A stretch of DNA of 64,000 nucleotides from Casuarius casuarius (GCA_003342895.1 PTFA01000311.1:253804-317803), one strand, 5' to 3'. Numbered from the stretch's first letter, positions 12,036-26,090 are shown. The notes: a model not told the origin generated them from the letters alone. A program made the numbers and translations.

Positions 12036-12060
12036 TTCTTATGCAGAAGGTGCATAAGAA
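12036..12060. repeat. Perfect 9-bp hairpin
   Basis: TTCTTATGC at 12036-12044 and GCATAAGAA at 12052-12060 are exact reverse complements around the loop AGAAGGT. It stands alone in unique sequence and is likely fortuitous. Confidence 0.85.
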
Positions 12061-12426
12061 CGCGTGGGCTTGTCTTTGCGTCTGTTTTTGTGCGTCTTTG
12101 GATCAGGAGTTGCCTTGTTCAGGTCTATCTTTAGACCAGTAATGTATCTTTAGACCTCTTTCTCTTGCCTTCAGCTATCTCCTTTGCAGTTTTTCTGGCT
12201 AAAATTAAAAAATTTTTAAATACAAACTTAAGTCTGCTATTAGGAGTCTTTAGATTTGGAAGAAACTGGTAGCTCGTTTAGTGAACAGCCCTTGATTGGC
12301 TCACAACTGGTTGCTGGGCTCACGTGCTTTCTTTCAATGCCGTAGCTGAGCTCAAGACAACCAGACTCAGGCAGATAAATATGAAGCTGAATGAAACTGG
12401 GATATAGGTTTTGGCTAGATTTCCGT

Positions 12427-12443
12427 CCCCCCCCCCCCCCCCC
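12427..12443 (+). repeat. Poly(C) tract, 17 C
   Basis: An uninterrupted run of 17 C followed by TTTT. Long C/G homopolymers are rare in vertebrate DNA and prone to length errors in sequencing. It is a possible quadruplex on the minus strand and i-motif on the plus strand. Confidence 0.95.
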
Positions 12444-13187
12444 TTTTGTGCAAATGTGATGAATAATCACTGTCACCAAACTGGTTAGAAGCCAGTGCAA
12501 TAAACACGTTACACCAAGAACAGAAAATGTTTTTGAGGTAAAAGACATCTTCAAGTTTTCTAAACACTTGAAAGAGGAATGCTTTCTTTCTGAAACTTCT
12601 GGAGATAGATGAAGCCATGTAGCAACTTGACTCTGTTCACATCACCTAAGCATTTAATTGGTGCTACAGAAATAATTGTGAGTAGAGAACCATCTCATTG
12701 TAAGATAGTTTTTTGAAATGTGGTACACTCCACTTTGTGTCACCATGGTAGTACTGCTGCGATAGCTCGGACTGAATCCCTTGGTCACAAATGCCTAAAA
12801 TGGGTCCAGGATGAATAAAAATGGTACCTCTCCCTCCCACATCACTAAATTCTCCCTTTCTTCTTTCCTTCCCACTGCTCTTTATATACATCTGGGAAAT
12901 CAGTAGAATGTTTGTTTTGCTTCCTTTCAAAGTGTGTTCATGGTTTTAGGTGAGTGTTTGACTTACGGTCATTGGCCCTTGCACAAGAGACTGTGAAAGC
13001 TATTTCCTTTTTCCTTAATTAGAGCATACAAAATATCAGGTTTCTGAGCAGTGAGTTTCCTCTCAGGAGGTAGTTGAGCATATGTGGTAAAGTGGTTGTT
13101 TTTGTAGACTTGAGAAGTTTGTCCTTCTGTACTTTCCAGATGCTTTCCTAACCCAAACTTGTACTTTTCATACATACAGAATTGCAA

Positions 13188-13211
13188 TTTTTTTTTTTTT
13201 TTTTTTTTTTT
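13188..13211 (+). repeat. Poly(T) tract, 24 T
   Basis: An uninterrupted T run. Read on the minus strand it could be the poly(A) tail of a retrocopy whose body would lie at higher coordinates, but I recognise no gene-like body there. Confidence 0.95.
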
Positions 13212-13640
13212 AGTTAAATAGAGAAGCGGAGAGTCAGGAACATTTGGGTGAATTCCCAGGAGCGTGGTAACGAGCATGGTCACAAACATGGTAAAGACAG
13301 TGGGCCAACCTAGTTTGTGTGCAAGTGTGTTTGAGTCAGCAGAGCTCCACCGGGGTAAAAGCGGCCCTTCGTTGTTACTATGCTGGTGATGGTGTTTTCC
13401 TGTACGATTTATTTGTCGTGCTGGTGAGAGAGGGAAGAAAAAATGAGAGATGTTTCCTTCTCTTTGCTCATTTCCTGGTTTTTAAGGTCATGTATTTTTA
13501 TATCTGCCTGTTTGTCTGTGTGGGTGGCCATGTATGAGTCTCTGTCTGTCTTCTCCTTATGTAATGTCAGGTGGAAGTTCGGAGCTGAGCGCTGCAGAGG
13601 CCAGCCCACATCCTTCTCCCACACAGCTCTGTGAAGCAGT

Positions 13641-13860
13641 TACACACATCAATCGGGGAAAACCCTCAGCGCTCAGCACCGTTGGAGCAGGTGTGTGAGT
13701 TCATGGCGTCATCGTGCGACTGTCGTATTGCCGGGGGCAGCCGCTGGTGTCTGTTACGTTATCTATGTGCAACAGGTCTACCTACTGTAATAAATAATCA
13801 TCTTTGATGCAAAACATACAACTCAAACACTCAAACCACCGATACCCGTCGTTTCCTCTT
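13641..13860. promoter_or_regulatory. CpG-rich patch, candidate regulatory element
   Basis: About a dozen CpG dinucleotides lie within roughly 220 bp (for example ATCGGGG, GGCGTCATCGTGCGAC, TTACGTTATC and CCGATACCCGTCG), while the flanks have almost none. CpG retention outside an island can mark unmethylated, conserved regulatory DNA. The distal part adds AT-rich words such as AATAAATAATCATC. Function is inferred from texture only. A collapsed old CpG-rich repeat is the alternative. Confidence 0.35.
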
Positions 13861-16800
13861 TCTGATGCTCCGATGTAGAGCAGAGAAAGGAAAGAGCAAG
13901 CAGCATGTTTTTGCAGTAAGTTGCAGTAGAATCGCCATACAAAAAACCCTGCCTAGTGCCATCATCTTCACATCATCTGCCAATTGCCAGTTTTGCCAAA
14001 AGAGAAGGGAAAAAACAGCATCTTATCCAGCCAAAAGGGAAGCTGGCTAGATCAGTCATGAACTAAATATCAGAGAGTCCTAGAAGCACAAAAAGATAGA
14101 GTGCTGTGGGGAAAAGTTCTTAAAAAACACGTATCAGTGATGGCAGAAAATGAGCTCTGCTTCTTAGAGGCTTTTGAATTTAATTCTTCAGGTGCTGTGG
14201 GCAGCCACAGTTTGCGAGGCATAAGTTTCATGTTGATTTTATATTAATATGTACTGAGTACTGCTACTGCTTTAGCATACATTTAGCCTTGTTTTTTTAA
14301 GTGCCGATACTGAACTTATTTTCTTTCCATGAAAGATAAACCTGGAATAAACACACAGTCCCCCTACTGAACCCCCTCTCTTTTGTGTGTCTTGGAATTT
14401 GTAATGTATAATGCCAAGCTGTAAATAAATTAACTTTTACGAGGTGAAAATAGTTTGTGCTTCTCCAAATCATTGGCTCGACCAGCTCTGCTACAGACTG
14501 TGAGACAAACTCCATTCCTTTGTGCCAGCGTAGTCACCACTGGGACTTCGGGAGAGGGGGTCTGGGTTTATATCAGTATACATGAAAGAAGTATTTGGTA
14601 TCGGTTTCTGGCACTTCCAGTGGGATACCTCTGTACAGAACCTTTATATTGCCAAGTGCATGGTGTATATCAGGTTTTACAATTTACACAAATTGCCCTT
14701 GGAGCTGCGTGTGAGGGGGCAGAGAGGAGGAGAGTCCAAGGAGCGCACCAGTGTTGGGTGAATTCTTGGTTGTCAGAGTGATGTCTCCACCGTTTCCATA
14801 GACATGGAAGTTTTGTATCTCTGAAAATGGAGTTAAGGGTAACTTCCAATCTGCTGCAGCACGCTACCCCTCAGTGCCTCTGGGGCAAGATGCATCTGTA
14901 CCATCCTTCCAATCGCACAAAACCTTCCTGCTTGTGACTAGGAGATTTGTATCACCATGGTTTTGGTGGGTTGCTCTTGGTAATGCCCCACCTTTGCCAG
15001 GTGGAAGCAAAGGAAATATGCAAAGAAACTCAGAAAACTTAACTTTTTTCAATGAAATGGGTTATCCAATTATTTCATTTTCACATGTAAGCTACAGAAA
15101 GCAAGTTTGTAAAATAGCATGGTATTAATCATTGTAGAAATCCTTTCTCAAAGAAAAAACATTTTCTCATCAATTAGAATATATAAGCCTTCCTGAATTG
15201 ACACATTCAGACACGTAAAAATTACAGGGTAAGAGCCTGTGGGAACAAATTCCGCTTATATTGCCGTGCCAACAGTCTTCATGCTGCTCCATTTTACCTA
15301 CAGATAGTGATAGGTGCTTAGACCCAGGAAAGGAGGTGGCTTCAGCTCTGCTGTACACAGATCTTAGACACTACAGAGAAGTTCTGACTCCTACAGAATG
15401 TTTCCAGCTTTGAAACACTTGATGTTTTGTTTTGGGTTTTTTTACACATTATTAGATGGGGATTCTTAAATAGTAGTTACATTTCTAAGTAGTAGAGAAG
15501 AGCATCCATTTTGTTTTAAAACGAACATAAAAAAGTTTTTTCTTTTAATTGAAGGTAATTACTTAGCAAGCATATAATTGGAGTGTTTGTTTACATTGAT
15601 AATGAGGGCATCCTCAATTACATTACATAACTGTCTGTTTGTGCAAGTTTTGTGGAAGGAATATAAATTTTTATGCTTTAGGATATAAACTCACCACTAA
15701 TTTAATAGTCGAGAAGAAACTTCCTGTAGGGAGAAGTGTTGTTTCTTCCCTCCCTCCTCCTCTTTCTTTTATAAGGTGTGTCTGCTAATAGCATCTCCTG
15801 AAAACAAGCATCTCCTTGACCAGATGGTCCAGAACTGTTTTTTGTGTTTCCTATAAAAGTTGATCCCCGCGTGTTTCACTCTCATATGGGTGGTGATGGC
15901 CAGGCTATAATGTGTAAGAACTGCTTTCCATGCAAGTTTCTATGCACTTGAATAACATTGCATGGATGCTGATCTGCAGGCTGAAGCACAGGGGAATAAC
16001 AGTGCAGTGGTTGGGTAGGGGTCATAGCATGTTGGCTTTACCAAGTCTGGTTTGCTGCTTTATCATACAAATGAGCTCTCTCTCCTAATCAGTTTTTCAC
16101 ATAGTGAGAGTGGAACAGGCTGGTACGGATGGCAGGAGAACTGAGGAGGGTGGGGGAGAGAAAAAAAGAAGAAAAATATTTGTCAGGCTTGATAGTGTTA
16201 ATGAAAACATAAAGAAAGAAAGAAGGAAAGCAATGTTTGGAGAGCAAAGAGTGACCTGACAAATGTGACCTCTGTTTTTCCCAAGCGTTTCTGACTTTGA
16301 AACCAAAGCTGGCTTTAATGTTCACCAGGTGCCATCAGGGTGTTTTGATTCCCTTTAAGGAAGGGAATTAACCTTGTAGTTTGAGCATCTGCACTTCAGT
16401 GACAGGGTATATTCTTGTTCAGATCATAACCCTTGAGGTTCAAAGGCCACAAGCAGCTCAATAATTAATTCTGTTAGTTCCACAGGGGATAACGAACGCA
16501 GACCTGTACTCTGCACAGTTTTTGCTGCAGGAACCTCTACGGTTCTAGCCCTTCTTGAACATGATCTCTCCAAGCTTCTCTGAACAGCCAGCCAGGGCAA
16601 CAGGAAAGCCAGGCAGATGCAGCAAAGAAGCAGTGTTGGCAGTAAGATTATTCCTCATGCTAAAATAATACTTTAAACATCAGTAGTTTGTCAGCTGAGA
16701 TTACAGTTCAATTTCTTAGAAGTAAGGAGATGTTATTTTACCCAAGATGTATGGTTCTTGGTCCCCTGTTGTTATGTAAGCAAATTGTTGTTACTTATCA

Positions 16801-19423
16801 TCCAATTTCTGGCTGCTTGCTTTCTGTGGGAAATGTGCCTCTCATATTGCCTTGATAGCTCAGCCTTGCTTATGCCTGTGAGTTATGTGTAGATTTTAGT
16901 TGGTTTGGTGACAGTCTTGTCCTCCAGAAGACCTTGGAAGCATCTGGATTGGCCTTTTAGATTTATAGGAGGAATACTGCCTGTTGTCGGCCAGAGGAAA
17001 CAACTGACTGAACTATGAACTTTGCTTCCCGCCCCTCGCACACCTTTCCTCCAAGAGGTCCAAGGGCGAAGCACTCCCAAACCCTTCCCCCTCCCCTGGT
17101 GAGGCACAGGAAATTTAAGGAGCTCCTCTAATCCCCGCTTTTTTTGCGGCGTCCAAGGGCCAACTCAAGACCATTGAAACCAGTGGGCACTGACATTAGC
17201 AAAGGGGGCAAGACGGCCTTGAGAGGCTCTGTAATATCCATGTTTCTCTCAGGCTCAGTACCATAGCGAAGGTATCCTTTAGGACCAGAAAAACATAGTT
17301 TCTCTAACATCTTTATTTGTACTGCAGGATTACATAGGTCCTGAAATGCAAAAGGACAAAAAAGCCAAAAGCCAGGACAGCTGGTCTGCTGAACTAAAGA
17401 TGTTGCTGTTATTAATAACTGTATTTCATATTGTGGCACAAAAACCCAGGTGGTCTTTATCTTTGCCTAGAAGTGCTTAGTTTGTTCTGTAGTAGTGCTT
17501 CTTGGTTAAATTGGAAAATGTCTGCATCAAGGAAAAAATTGTATTTGCATTCAGAGGGGGTATTTTATTACTTAGTAAATGACACAATGAAATTGAAGCA
17601 TATTGCCTTTTCTTTTTCAGTCTGACTTTAAGAAGTGTGTGCTATGTAAGTGTATGTACAAATAAATGATTGTCCTGATATCCCTAAAATGACTTAGGCA
17701 GACATTTTGCAGTACAATTTAGTTTTAAGGGCAACGAGAGTTTGGAAAGGAAATGCTGTCTGAAGACAGACAAGGAGCATAGTAATGTGAATGTACTTTT
17801 GTGTGTTTTAAATAAATATTAGAAGCATATTCCTATAAACTAAAGCTGCAATATTAAGATATAGACATAGATATATGAATTAATATCTTTTTAGAATTAA
17901 AATATTTGGAGATTTTTTTTCAAAAATTTCCAACCTAGACACAAAATCTAGTTGCCTGTTCTTTTCTACTGCATGTTAGGATAAAAAGCTTGCAATTTGT
18001 GAGTGGGATTTAGCGGGAGGTTGAAGTGTACTGAAAAACAGAAAATCTCAACAAGCCTTTTGAATGTATTGTTAAAGTTCTCTAAGAGGACTTCAGAATA
18101 GAGGTATCTGAATGCATTAACACATGTGGGGAAGAAAACCTTAGTGCAAATGTGCGTTGCTGGGCCCTGGTCTAATTTCAGGTAACACTACTGTGAAACT
18201 AAGCCTGTGTTACTGTAAAGTGCATGTTGACTTGGATAGCACATTCAGAATCAATTTAGAGCCCATATTAGAATAAGCGCACTTCTACTGCTTTTGTAAA
18301 ACGTAGGCCTTGTTAAATTGCACTGAATGATTTTAAGGATGCTTCAATAGTTGGAATTGGTAATACAGCCTAGTGAAAAATGTTTCAAAGTTAATTTGAA
18401 TGGATGAGAACAACTAGTCCATCTTGCAAATAGTATTGGCATGAATGTTTTATATAAGTTGTTCTTCTTACAGTTAAAAGTAGTATCTTAGTACTTCTGA
18501 AATCTTTCCTAGTTTGTATTCAGCAGCACATTGTGGAAAGCTCACGAGTAGCTGCCAAAATAACAGAGAAATAGTAATCAAAAGGAAGATTTTTCAATAT
18601 TCTCTGCTGAAAGGTTCTCCAGCTACATTACTATTCCCAATTTTAACTTTAAGCTCCACTTCACAGTAACAGAGTTCTGAATGTGTTGTATAAGGAACAA
18701 TATCTGACATGATATTGACTACTTTTTTTTCTTTGCAAAGAAAGGGATTTCTTTGTTACTTGAGAAAGAAGAAAACATTCTGAAGAGTTCCAAGCAAAGG
18801 GAGATTGTTTCCACTAAGATAAATTTAGGAAAAAATAGAAGGTCATTCTGTAGAAAACAATTTGTCATGATTTGTATTGTTTAAGAAAACCTCAGAAAAT
18901 TCAAGTGCACACTCAGGGAAAAATTAATTTAAAATTTCAGCTGTGTTCCTAGTTTGCAGCTGTATTTATGATGAATCTTTACATGTTTGTATGAGCAAAT
19001 AGAGGTGTGCTTACACTTAGAGGTCCAGAAGTTGGCATTGTGGATGTGTTTTGACTCTCTTCCATTTTTCCGTTTACTTTACTACTTTTGCAAATCACAG
19101 AGTAGTTGCATATCAGCCCACAGGATTATGAATACTGAAGTATGTCACTGAATTCATAAAATATTATATCCATACTTTTCTATGTATTTTTTTTTCCTGA
19201 TTGGTAGAGTGGGTGTGAATTGTGTGTATCAATGAGTGCTACAACAGGTCAAGTTTGCATCATCAATTATTTTGGGTATTTGAGATATCTTGAATATTAG
19301 ATAGATTTATGTACTTATTTTAAAATGTCTGTGATGGTGTTCTGTGCACATTTCTGATATAAAAACATACTTTACAAATAACAGCTCTTTTTCTTGTTGT
19401 CCAGCTATCCACAAATGAAAAAC

Positions 19424-19482
19424 AAAATGTGAGAGTTTTTATGTGTGTGTGTGTGTATATATATAAACCTCTCTCACATTTT
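19424..19482. repeat. 12-bp inverted repeat enclosing a TG/TA microsatellite
   Basis: AAAATGTGAGAG at 19424-19435 and its exact reverse complement CTCTCACATTTT at 19471-19482 flank a 35-base loop that contains (TG)n(TA)n. The whole can extrude as a cruciform and sits in very AT-rich DNA. No transposon ends or target-site duplication could be assigned. Confidence 0.85.
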
Positions 19483-19996
19483 TTATGTATATATGTATAT
19501 AAAAAAAAGTTTGGTATGTTTACCCTGCACCCATTTGTTCATGTTACCAATTTGCAGCTGGTGACAACCTGTTCCATGAGGAGTAGTTCCCCTTAGTCTT
19601 AAGCGTGAAAGAGAAGATACTGTGCTAGATGTAATTAATCTCTAAAATCTGGAAGAATTGTTCATTTTAGTCTCTGCTTCTTGTGAAAATTCCTTTAAAA
19701 TTAGTGGGATATTAAGATATACAGAAGTGAAAATGCATTTGATGATCCTGGGGACAAGAAAAGGCAGGCATGGTACTGCAGTGGTTAAGGCACAGACAAG
19801 TGATGTACTGCATGAGAAAGCTCTAAAGGAGATATCTATGCCACAGTTGCTGTGTTCCAGGTACAACAGCTTAAAAAATAATAATCTGAAACTCCTTTGG
19901 GTCGGACCTTAAAAAAAGAAAAAGGTGATGATTGAGTCTAGAGTGATATATTTTTTTTTAACCAAGTTATTGACCTGTGAATTCTTAAAGGGAATT

Positions 19997-20025
19997 AAAA
20001 GAAAGAAAGAAAGAGAGAGAGAAAG
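19997..20025 (+). repeat. Purine microsatellite (AAAG)n/(GA)n
   Basis: Tandem GAAA units pass into GA units, purine-only on the plus strand. Confidence 0.9.
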
Positions 20026-23000
20026 TTGGATAGTGAAATCCTGGCATACCTTTGGCCTTAGCATGCTCATAGGCATAGCTGTAATAATGTTGTAACGTGC
20101 CATATAACAAAGAGGTAGAGTAGATGGGTACATCTGCTGACTATCTTTCTTTTTAATTTGGAGCCACCTGAAGGCAGTAACTAGCTGAATAATAACCCGA
20201 TCCCCGTATGGCTTCCATTCTTTCAGAGTAATAGCATGCAGAAAAAGAGTCTACTTTTAGCTCTGGCTTTTGTTTGCTCTTTGTGAGCCTGAGAACGCTT
20301 CCTGTCTGCTTGGTGATGGGAAATGTAACCAAAGCAGACATAGAGGAGTGACACTTCTCATGGCTGGCTTTGGGCTTTCTGTACCACCTTGCAGATGTTG
20401 CAACTTCTGCAAGTTGCTACATGCCCGAAGGGGTAAAGAGCCAGAGAGAAAGAACTGGAGATCCTTAGCATGATTTGCAGCTCACTTCTAGCTGTAATAT
20501 TTTACTGTGTTAGCATCTCAGCATATATTATATTGTATCTAAAATATATTTCCCATTTATAATGCTTTACAATCTAGTATTGCAAAGAGCAGGTGAATAT
20601 TGTCCTTAAAATATATGTAGTTTCATGAGTAATTAAAATGGCACATTTTGAAATAACCAGTTTTGCTTTGGTCTAGAATTTATACCTAGACTCTCTACTT
20701 ACATTTTTCTCATTTTTTGCTTCTGTATCTCCCCTAGGTGTCCTTCCTGTCTGTGTTCTCTTATTTCCCCTCTAAGTTGCAGATATGAAGGGACAACCAT
20801 TTTCATTGAAAATGGCCTCGCTTTGGGGATAATCAATGGCCGGTTAAAATAAGGACAGAAGTTCACAAGGATGTTGCCAAAAATCAGATTAAGTGAAGTG
20901 TGGCTTTAGAAAAACAAAACAAAATCAAGTCCTCAATGCCCTGTAATCTTGAGGTGGATAGTGCTAGGAGGAAGTGTCCCTTCTGCATGTTTTTCTAAGG
21001 ACGTTCTGTACCAGAGATCAGCCCTTGCCCTGCCTCTGTTAAAATAGGGTTTGCAATGCAAATTCACCTTTCATTCGAAGGGCAAGGTGACAAAAGGAAG
21101 ATTGAGTACATTAAGGGACAACAGAGAGAATTTGTACTTAGGCTGCATTTAGTATTGATACTACTCTAAATCACTGTAAACACAGGTTAGGATTGCAGAT
21201 GGACAGGCACTATCAATATCGGCGTCTTTACTACTAGCTGTCACCCTATTGAATTAGTTAATTACTTCAATGTGAGGATGTGAAGATATGCAACTCTTTT
21301 GAAAGCATCTGAGAAGGAGAAGGTCATGTCAGCTCCTCCTTTTGCCTGTCCAAACAGATATCCATGTCCGTACCAGAGATCAGCAGTCAAGTTTACAGAT
21401 CTGAAGGCACACAGGCACTGAGCAGTTAGAGTTGGATTTTTGCGAGATATTGTACTATCCTTTCCACTTGGAAAAACATGAAATCTTGATACATACTTCA
21501 CTGCCCATTCATCACTTTAGCTTAACTGTACAACCCAAAACCCAGATATACCCTTTGACTTCTTGGAATTTAGATTTCTGATTTGCTGCATTCTCTGGTC
21601 AAGTAGAGCACAAGAAGTAATAGCTCACTAAAACTGTCGTTTCTCCTCATCTGTGTATCACTAGTGAAAACCTGCACCATGAGTCTCAATATTATATGTA
21701 GGTCAGTACGCCATCCTTTGAACACTACTTTAGGACTTTAAAACACACACACCCTTCCTTTCCGCAAATGACACTTCAAGCCCTGCAGAAGTTGATTTTC
21801 TGTTTCTACATAAGCATGAACAACAGTTCAGAAGTTTCTACAATGTTGTGAGTGCTAAGGCATTTAATTTGCCTTAGGTATGTGTGTATCTATCCATAGT
21901 TATTCTTAAATGAGAAGTATAAAGGCTTGATATTTTGCTTTGGACTTCTTTCTATTCCTCTGCATGTTATTTCCAAGGCCATTATAGCTGATAATGCTTC
22001 ATCTTTTGAGAATTCTGGACAGGGCAATGCACTGGATATGGTGGGATATCTGCTTTTCTACATACTGTCTGGTAGGATGTTTCTGGCAGAATGATATGAA
22101 GAACCTGATACATAGTTTGCTGTACCTGGTAGAGAAAGTTGTGAAGATCTAATCAGAAATAATAGTAATTGTGGTGCTATTCCATGCTTAAGGTTGCATC
22201 AGAAAGAGGTCTGGTTGACAGTGGACAAAAAGGCAATGTCTATAATTAAATGCGGCTGGGTTTGCTCTTTGGCAGTGAGGCCGCAGAAGGGCCCATGTCC
22301 ATATCATACAACTCCTACGCTCCAGAAGGTGGCCACATCCTCGCTACCTTATGGGATCAATCCCCACCTGTGTTTTTGCCCTGTAGTACTAAGGAGAGTG
22401 TTGACTAGCCCATGCCAAAGACCATTCTAATAATTTAACTGTAGAGACAGTTATGCTTTACACCTGGGATTGTTTCCTGGCACTGTTTAACTTACTGATA
22501 TAGATGGGGCCAGAGAGGGCTGTCTGGTCTTTTGTGCCCAGTTATCATATTTATTGAAGATCAGCACCTCCGATTGGTGCATTTCATGTGGTTGGGATCT
22601 GATTTTGTCTTAGCACTGCCAAAGACTTTATTATGGTTTTGCATTAAAATGATACCCAAGTTACTTTTGCATATCTCTTGAAAAATGGGAAAAGAAGCCT
22701 TAAGCAATAGTGTAGCACTGGCCACTGTGTCTGAGGTGCTGGGATGATGGAAGTGAATGGACTTGCCTTTCCCCTGAGCTATTTTTTGCCCTGCCTTAAA
22801 GATTTCAGGGATGATAGTGAATTCTTTTCACCATAAGATATAGCGCATTTCTGCAGCACGCTTTAAGTGCATGCCTGATGTATACATTGCACATTTGTAG
22901 GGAAGGTCTGTAGTATTTGTGTAGGATTTTGGGGTGGTTGGCATTAAGTGATAGTGACAGGTCATGTGAATGTTAGGGCTTTGACCCAGCAGGAGGCGGT

Positions 23001-25917
23001 GCATATGTATCTTCAGCATTAACACAACCGACATCCGCTCAACAGAAGGGTGGCCAGGCCTTTCCTTAGGAAACATATGCCAAAACTATTATCAGTGACT
23101 ACGTCATGGCCTGCAGCAAACTGGACAGGATGTTAATGAGGAGGGAATTGTGGAAGAAAGAATCCAAGTGCATCCCATATTATCAAAACAATGCTGAATA
23201 AACAGATTATTTCCATTACTGTGCCATCAGCAATCCTGGCATTTTGATCTTGATCAGGATTATGCTGTTTTATTTTTCATTACTTAATTGATATAGGGTT
23301 TTTTCTTTTCTTTTTTTTTTCTAAGCAAAAAAAATAAATAAATAAAGGCACACATCTGGGACTCTATAAAAGGCACTGTGAACCCAGGACAGCTCATTAT
23401 TTCTCCTTGACGAAGAAATCTCTGATGCATCCTGTGATGTCTGTGACAGTGTGTAATGAGGCACTCCACTATGTCAAACCCAGAGTTGTACTTATGTCTT
23501 ATCTGCTGCAATAATAAGACTTTTTGAACTACTGAACTCAGCAGAAGTTATAGGTCTAAAGAAGATGGTTTGTGTTTTGCAACTATTTACGACAGGCAGA
23601 GAGCAGGGAATTCAAATCAGTTAATTTTTCATTCTAGGACCACGTATCAGAACCTGAACTTAGAAATTGTTTTGGTGATCCCAGCAACACCTGGTACTCA
23701 TTTATTTTTCATATTTTGCAATTTTCTTCTATAGTCCTCAACTGGAGGTTCAATATTTTATTGCTAATTTTGCTTCTGCCTGTGCTTCTTTTACTTTTTC
23801 TGCTGGTCCATCCCAGCCTCCCTGAAAGTTTCCCTGAGTAGCAAGAATGAGATCAAAAAACATCCTTCGAAATGTGAGACTCATTCAGTGGATGGCTGTA
23901 TATGTACAGTAGTGACTGCTATGACTATGTAATCGCTCTCCGATACAAAAGAAGAGCACTGCATGGAATATTTTCAAAGGAGTATTGATACAAAAATGCT
24001 GATTATTGGCATCCTTTCTGCAGAAGGCGGCGAACGGTTCATTGCATACAAGATAGACAAAAGAAATATCTTTGGGAATAACAGCTGTCTCTTTAAAGTA
24101 TTTTTTTGTGTGTGTGTTTTAGAAAGCAAGATATCAAAACAATATCAAAACCCATATTTTTTTCTGAAATGCCAACTGTTCAGAGGTTGCATTTTTACAG
24201 ATTGGTAAGAAATTCATCTTTAACCTTGGTTTGATGTCCCTTGAAGTATTAGGTTGGTTCTCCATAAAATCAATTAAAAATGGCCAATGTCACAGTGAGT
24301 TTCTCTTATCTTTACTTCTCCACTGCCTTGTCTTCACTAGACAATTAATGTATTTTTTTCCATACATCTTAGCTAATGTGCAGTAACTAATGTGAGGTAA
24401 GCTGGAGTTGTAATATGAGCTATCAGGATGACCGTGGCTCCTGGCTTCTTGGCAAAGTATTTACAAAGTCCCTTGTCTTTGTTACAGTTTTACCAAATGT
24501 CAGATAATATGTCCTAAGAATAGCCCTCGCATAAATTACCTCAGCCCTGACCGGGAGGTTGCCTTTCTCGGGGTGCAGCGATAGCTGGTATGCTGGAGCG
24601 GTCCTAGCCTTGGCCCTCAGCCACCAAAGGTGCAGTCTGTGCCCCTGTCTGCTAGTAAGGGGTGTTTCCTTCTGCAAAACCTGTCAAACAGGTGTCAGAT
24701 GGCAGTGACTGTCACTTGTTACCAAGCGGAGCTCCATTTGAGGAAACTAGCTGTTGGTAAAGAGTTTTATACTCATTTGCTTTTTTTCCTGCACCATCCA
24801 AACTTTTTTTGTTTTTTAAGCTTTTGTTTGCAGAAAAATGCCTCTAAATAGCTATTTAAGAAAGAGAGAAGTTTATCTACTTATTTATATTACCATAATG
24901 TCCTTTCAGATTACCTAGCTGAGGATTCTGATGAACTCTGAAGAGCAGAATACTGAAAATAGTATTTGTGAGAGCTTGTGTGCCAGAACAATATGGGATA
25001 AAATCACCTTAATTAGTTATTAGCTCATCTGTGGAATGCAACTCTCAGTAAATACAGCGGATTTAGTTTCCTTAAGAGCAACACAGCAGGTTTCTTAGAG
25101 GAATGCACTTTTATAAGGCTGAAAGAAAATAAGTAGACGTTTTGGTTCTTTTAAAGTTTGGGTAGAAGCAATTTTTTGCAGTACAGTTCAGCTGTGGCCA
25201 TCATGTTTAACAGTTGTTACTGCTAGCCCCTGCTAGTTTCATGCATGGTGATGCAACATCAGACAAAAAACTTCAGCGGTATTGTGAAAATAAAATAATT
25301 CTTCTTGGTTTCTTTAAGAAAATAAGAATTGAGATTTTGGTTTATTAATATAAACCAAGATCCAGAACCTGAAACAGTCCAAGATAGTCCTGTAGCTTCC
25401 AGCTAAAAATCAAGGCCTGTCAGGTGGTATCACATCCACTCCCCTTTCTGCTTTATTTGACCCAAGAGGAAATTTGTTGAAATGCTTGCTAACCTTTACT
25501 GAACAAGAGTACTAACTTAATAAATATGATTTTTCCCTGGGGAATTTTACTGCCTGGCTTAGGTTTGGGCAAAGTTTCCCCCTTGACATTTTTCTACCCA
25601 CGTTGCGAGTCTTCCAAGGAACACAGCAGTAGCTCTCAAGGAGACACATTGCATTGGTGTTCCCCTAGAAGAAGCATAATATTTGTTGACCAGAGCCTCA
25701 GCAAAAAAATTATGCTTACATATAAGCCAGTGAGAAATGCAACTTTAAACTTTTTGGACTTTGCAAGGGAAATCTCATAAACCTTATGAATTTCCATTAT
25801 TTCATTATTTATAGAGAAAAGGTAAAGTTATGGGCAGTGGATAGGAAACAATGTATTTTGCTTTTCTTCAACACATCCTGCTAGTAAACTTGCACGGACT
25901 TCAGGTCATGCTATAAA

Positions 25918-25947
25918 ATGAATGAATAAAAGATGAATGAGTAAAAG
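25918..25947. repeat. Two-copy 15-bp tandem duplication
   Basis: ATGAATGAATAAAAG is followed directly by ATGAATGAGTAAAAG, with one difference in 15. Confidence 0.9.
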
Positions 25948-26069
25948 TTATTTACAGAAAGGAAGTTGATTTGCTACATATTTTCTCATCCTAATCTAGG
26001 GGATAACATCCTCTAGTTAGCTGCTTAACTTAAGTGAGTGAAACTTGAATAACAGGATATCGTAATATT

Positions 26070-26090
26070 AAAAAAAAAAAAAAAAAAAAA
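26070..26090 (+). repeat. Poly(A) tract, 21 A
   Basis: An uninterrupted run of 21 A. No retrocopy body was recognised upstream and no AATAAA stands at the expected distance, so a retrotransposed origin is unproven. Confidence 0.95.

Larger units (their letters stand above)
12061..13640. other. Non-coding sequence with long C and T homopolymers
   Basis: It contains a run of 17 C (12427-12443) and a run of 24 T (13188-13211). Frames of up to 106 codons exist, but the longest pass through these runs as glycine or lysine tracts, the mark of spurious frames. No gene was recognised. Confidence 0.6.

Noticed and set aside
13188..13211. Poly(T) as the tail of a processed pseudogene on the minus strand
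   Set aside because: No gene-like body or target-site duplication could be seen beside it.
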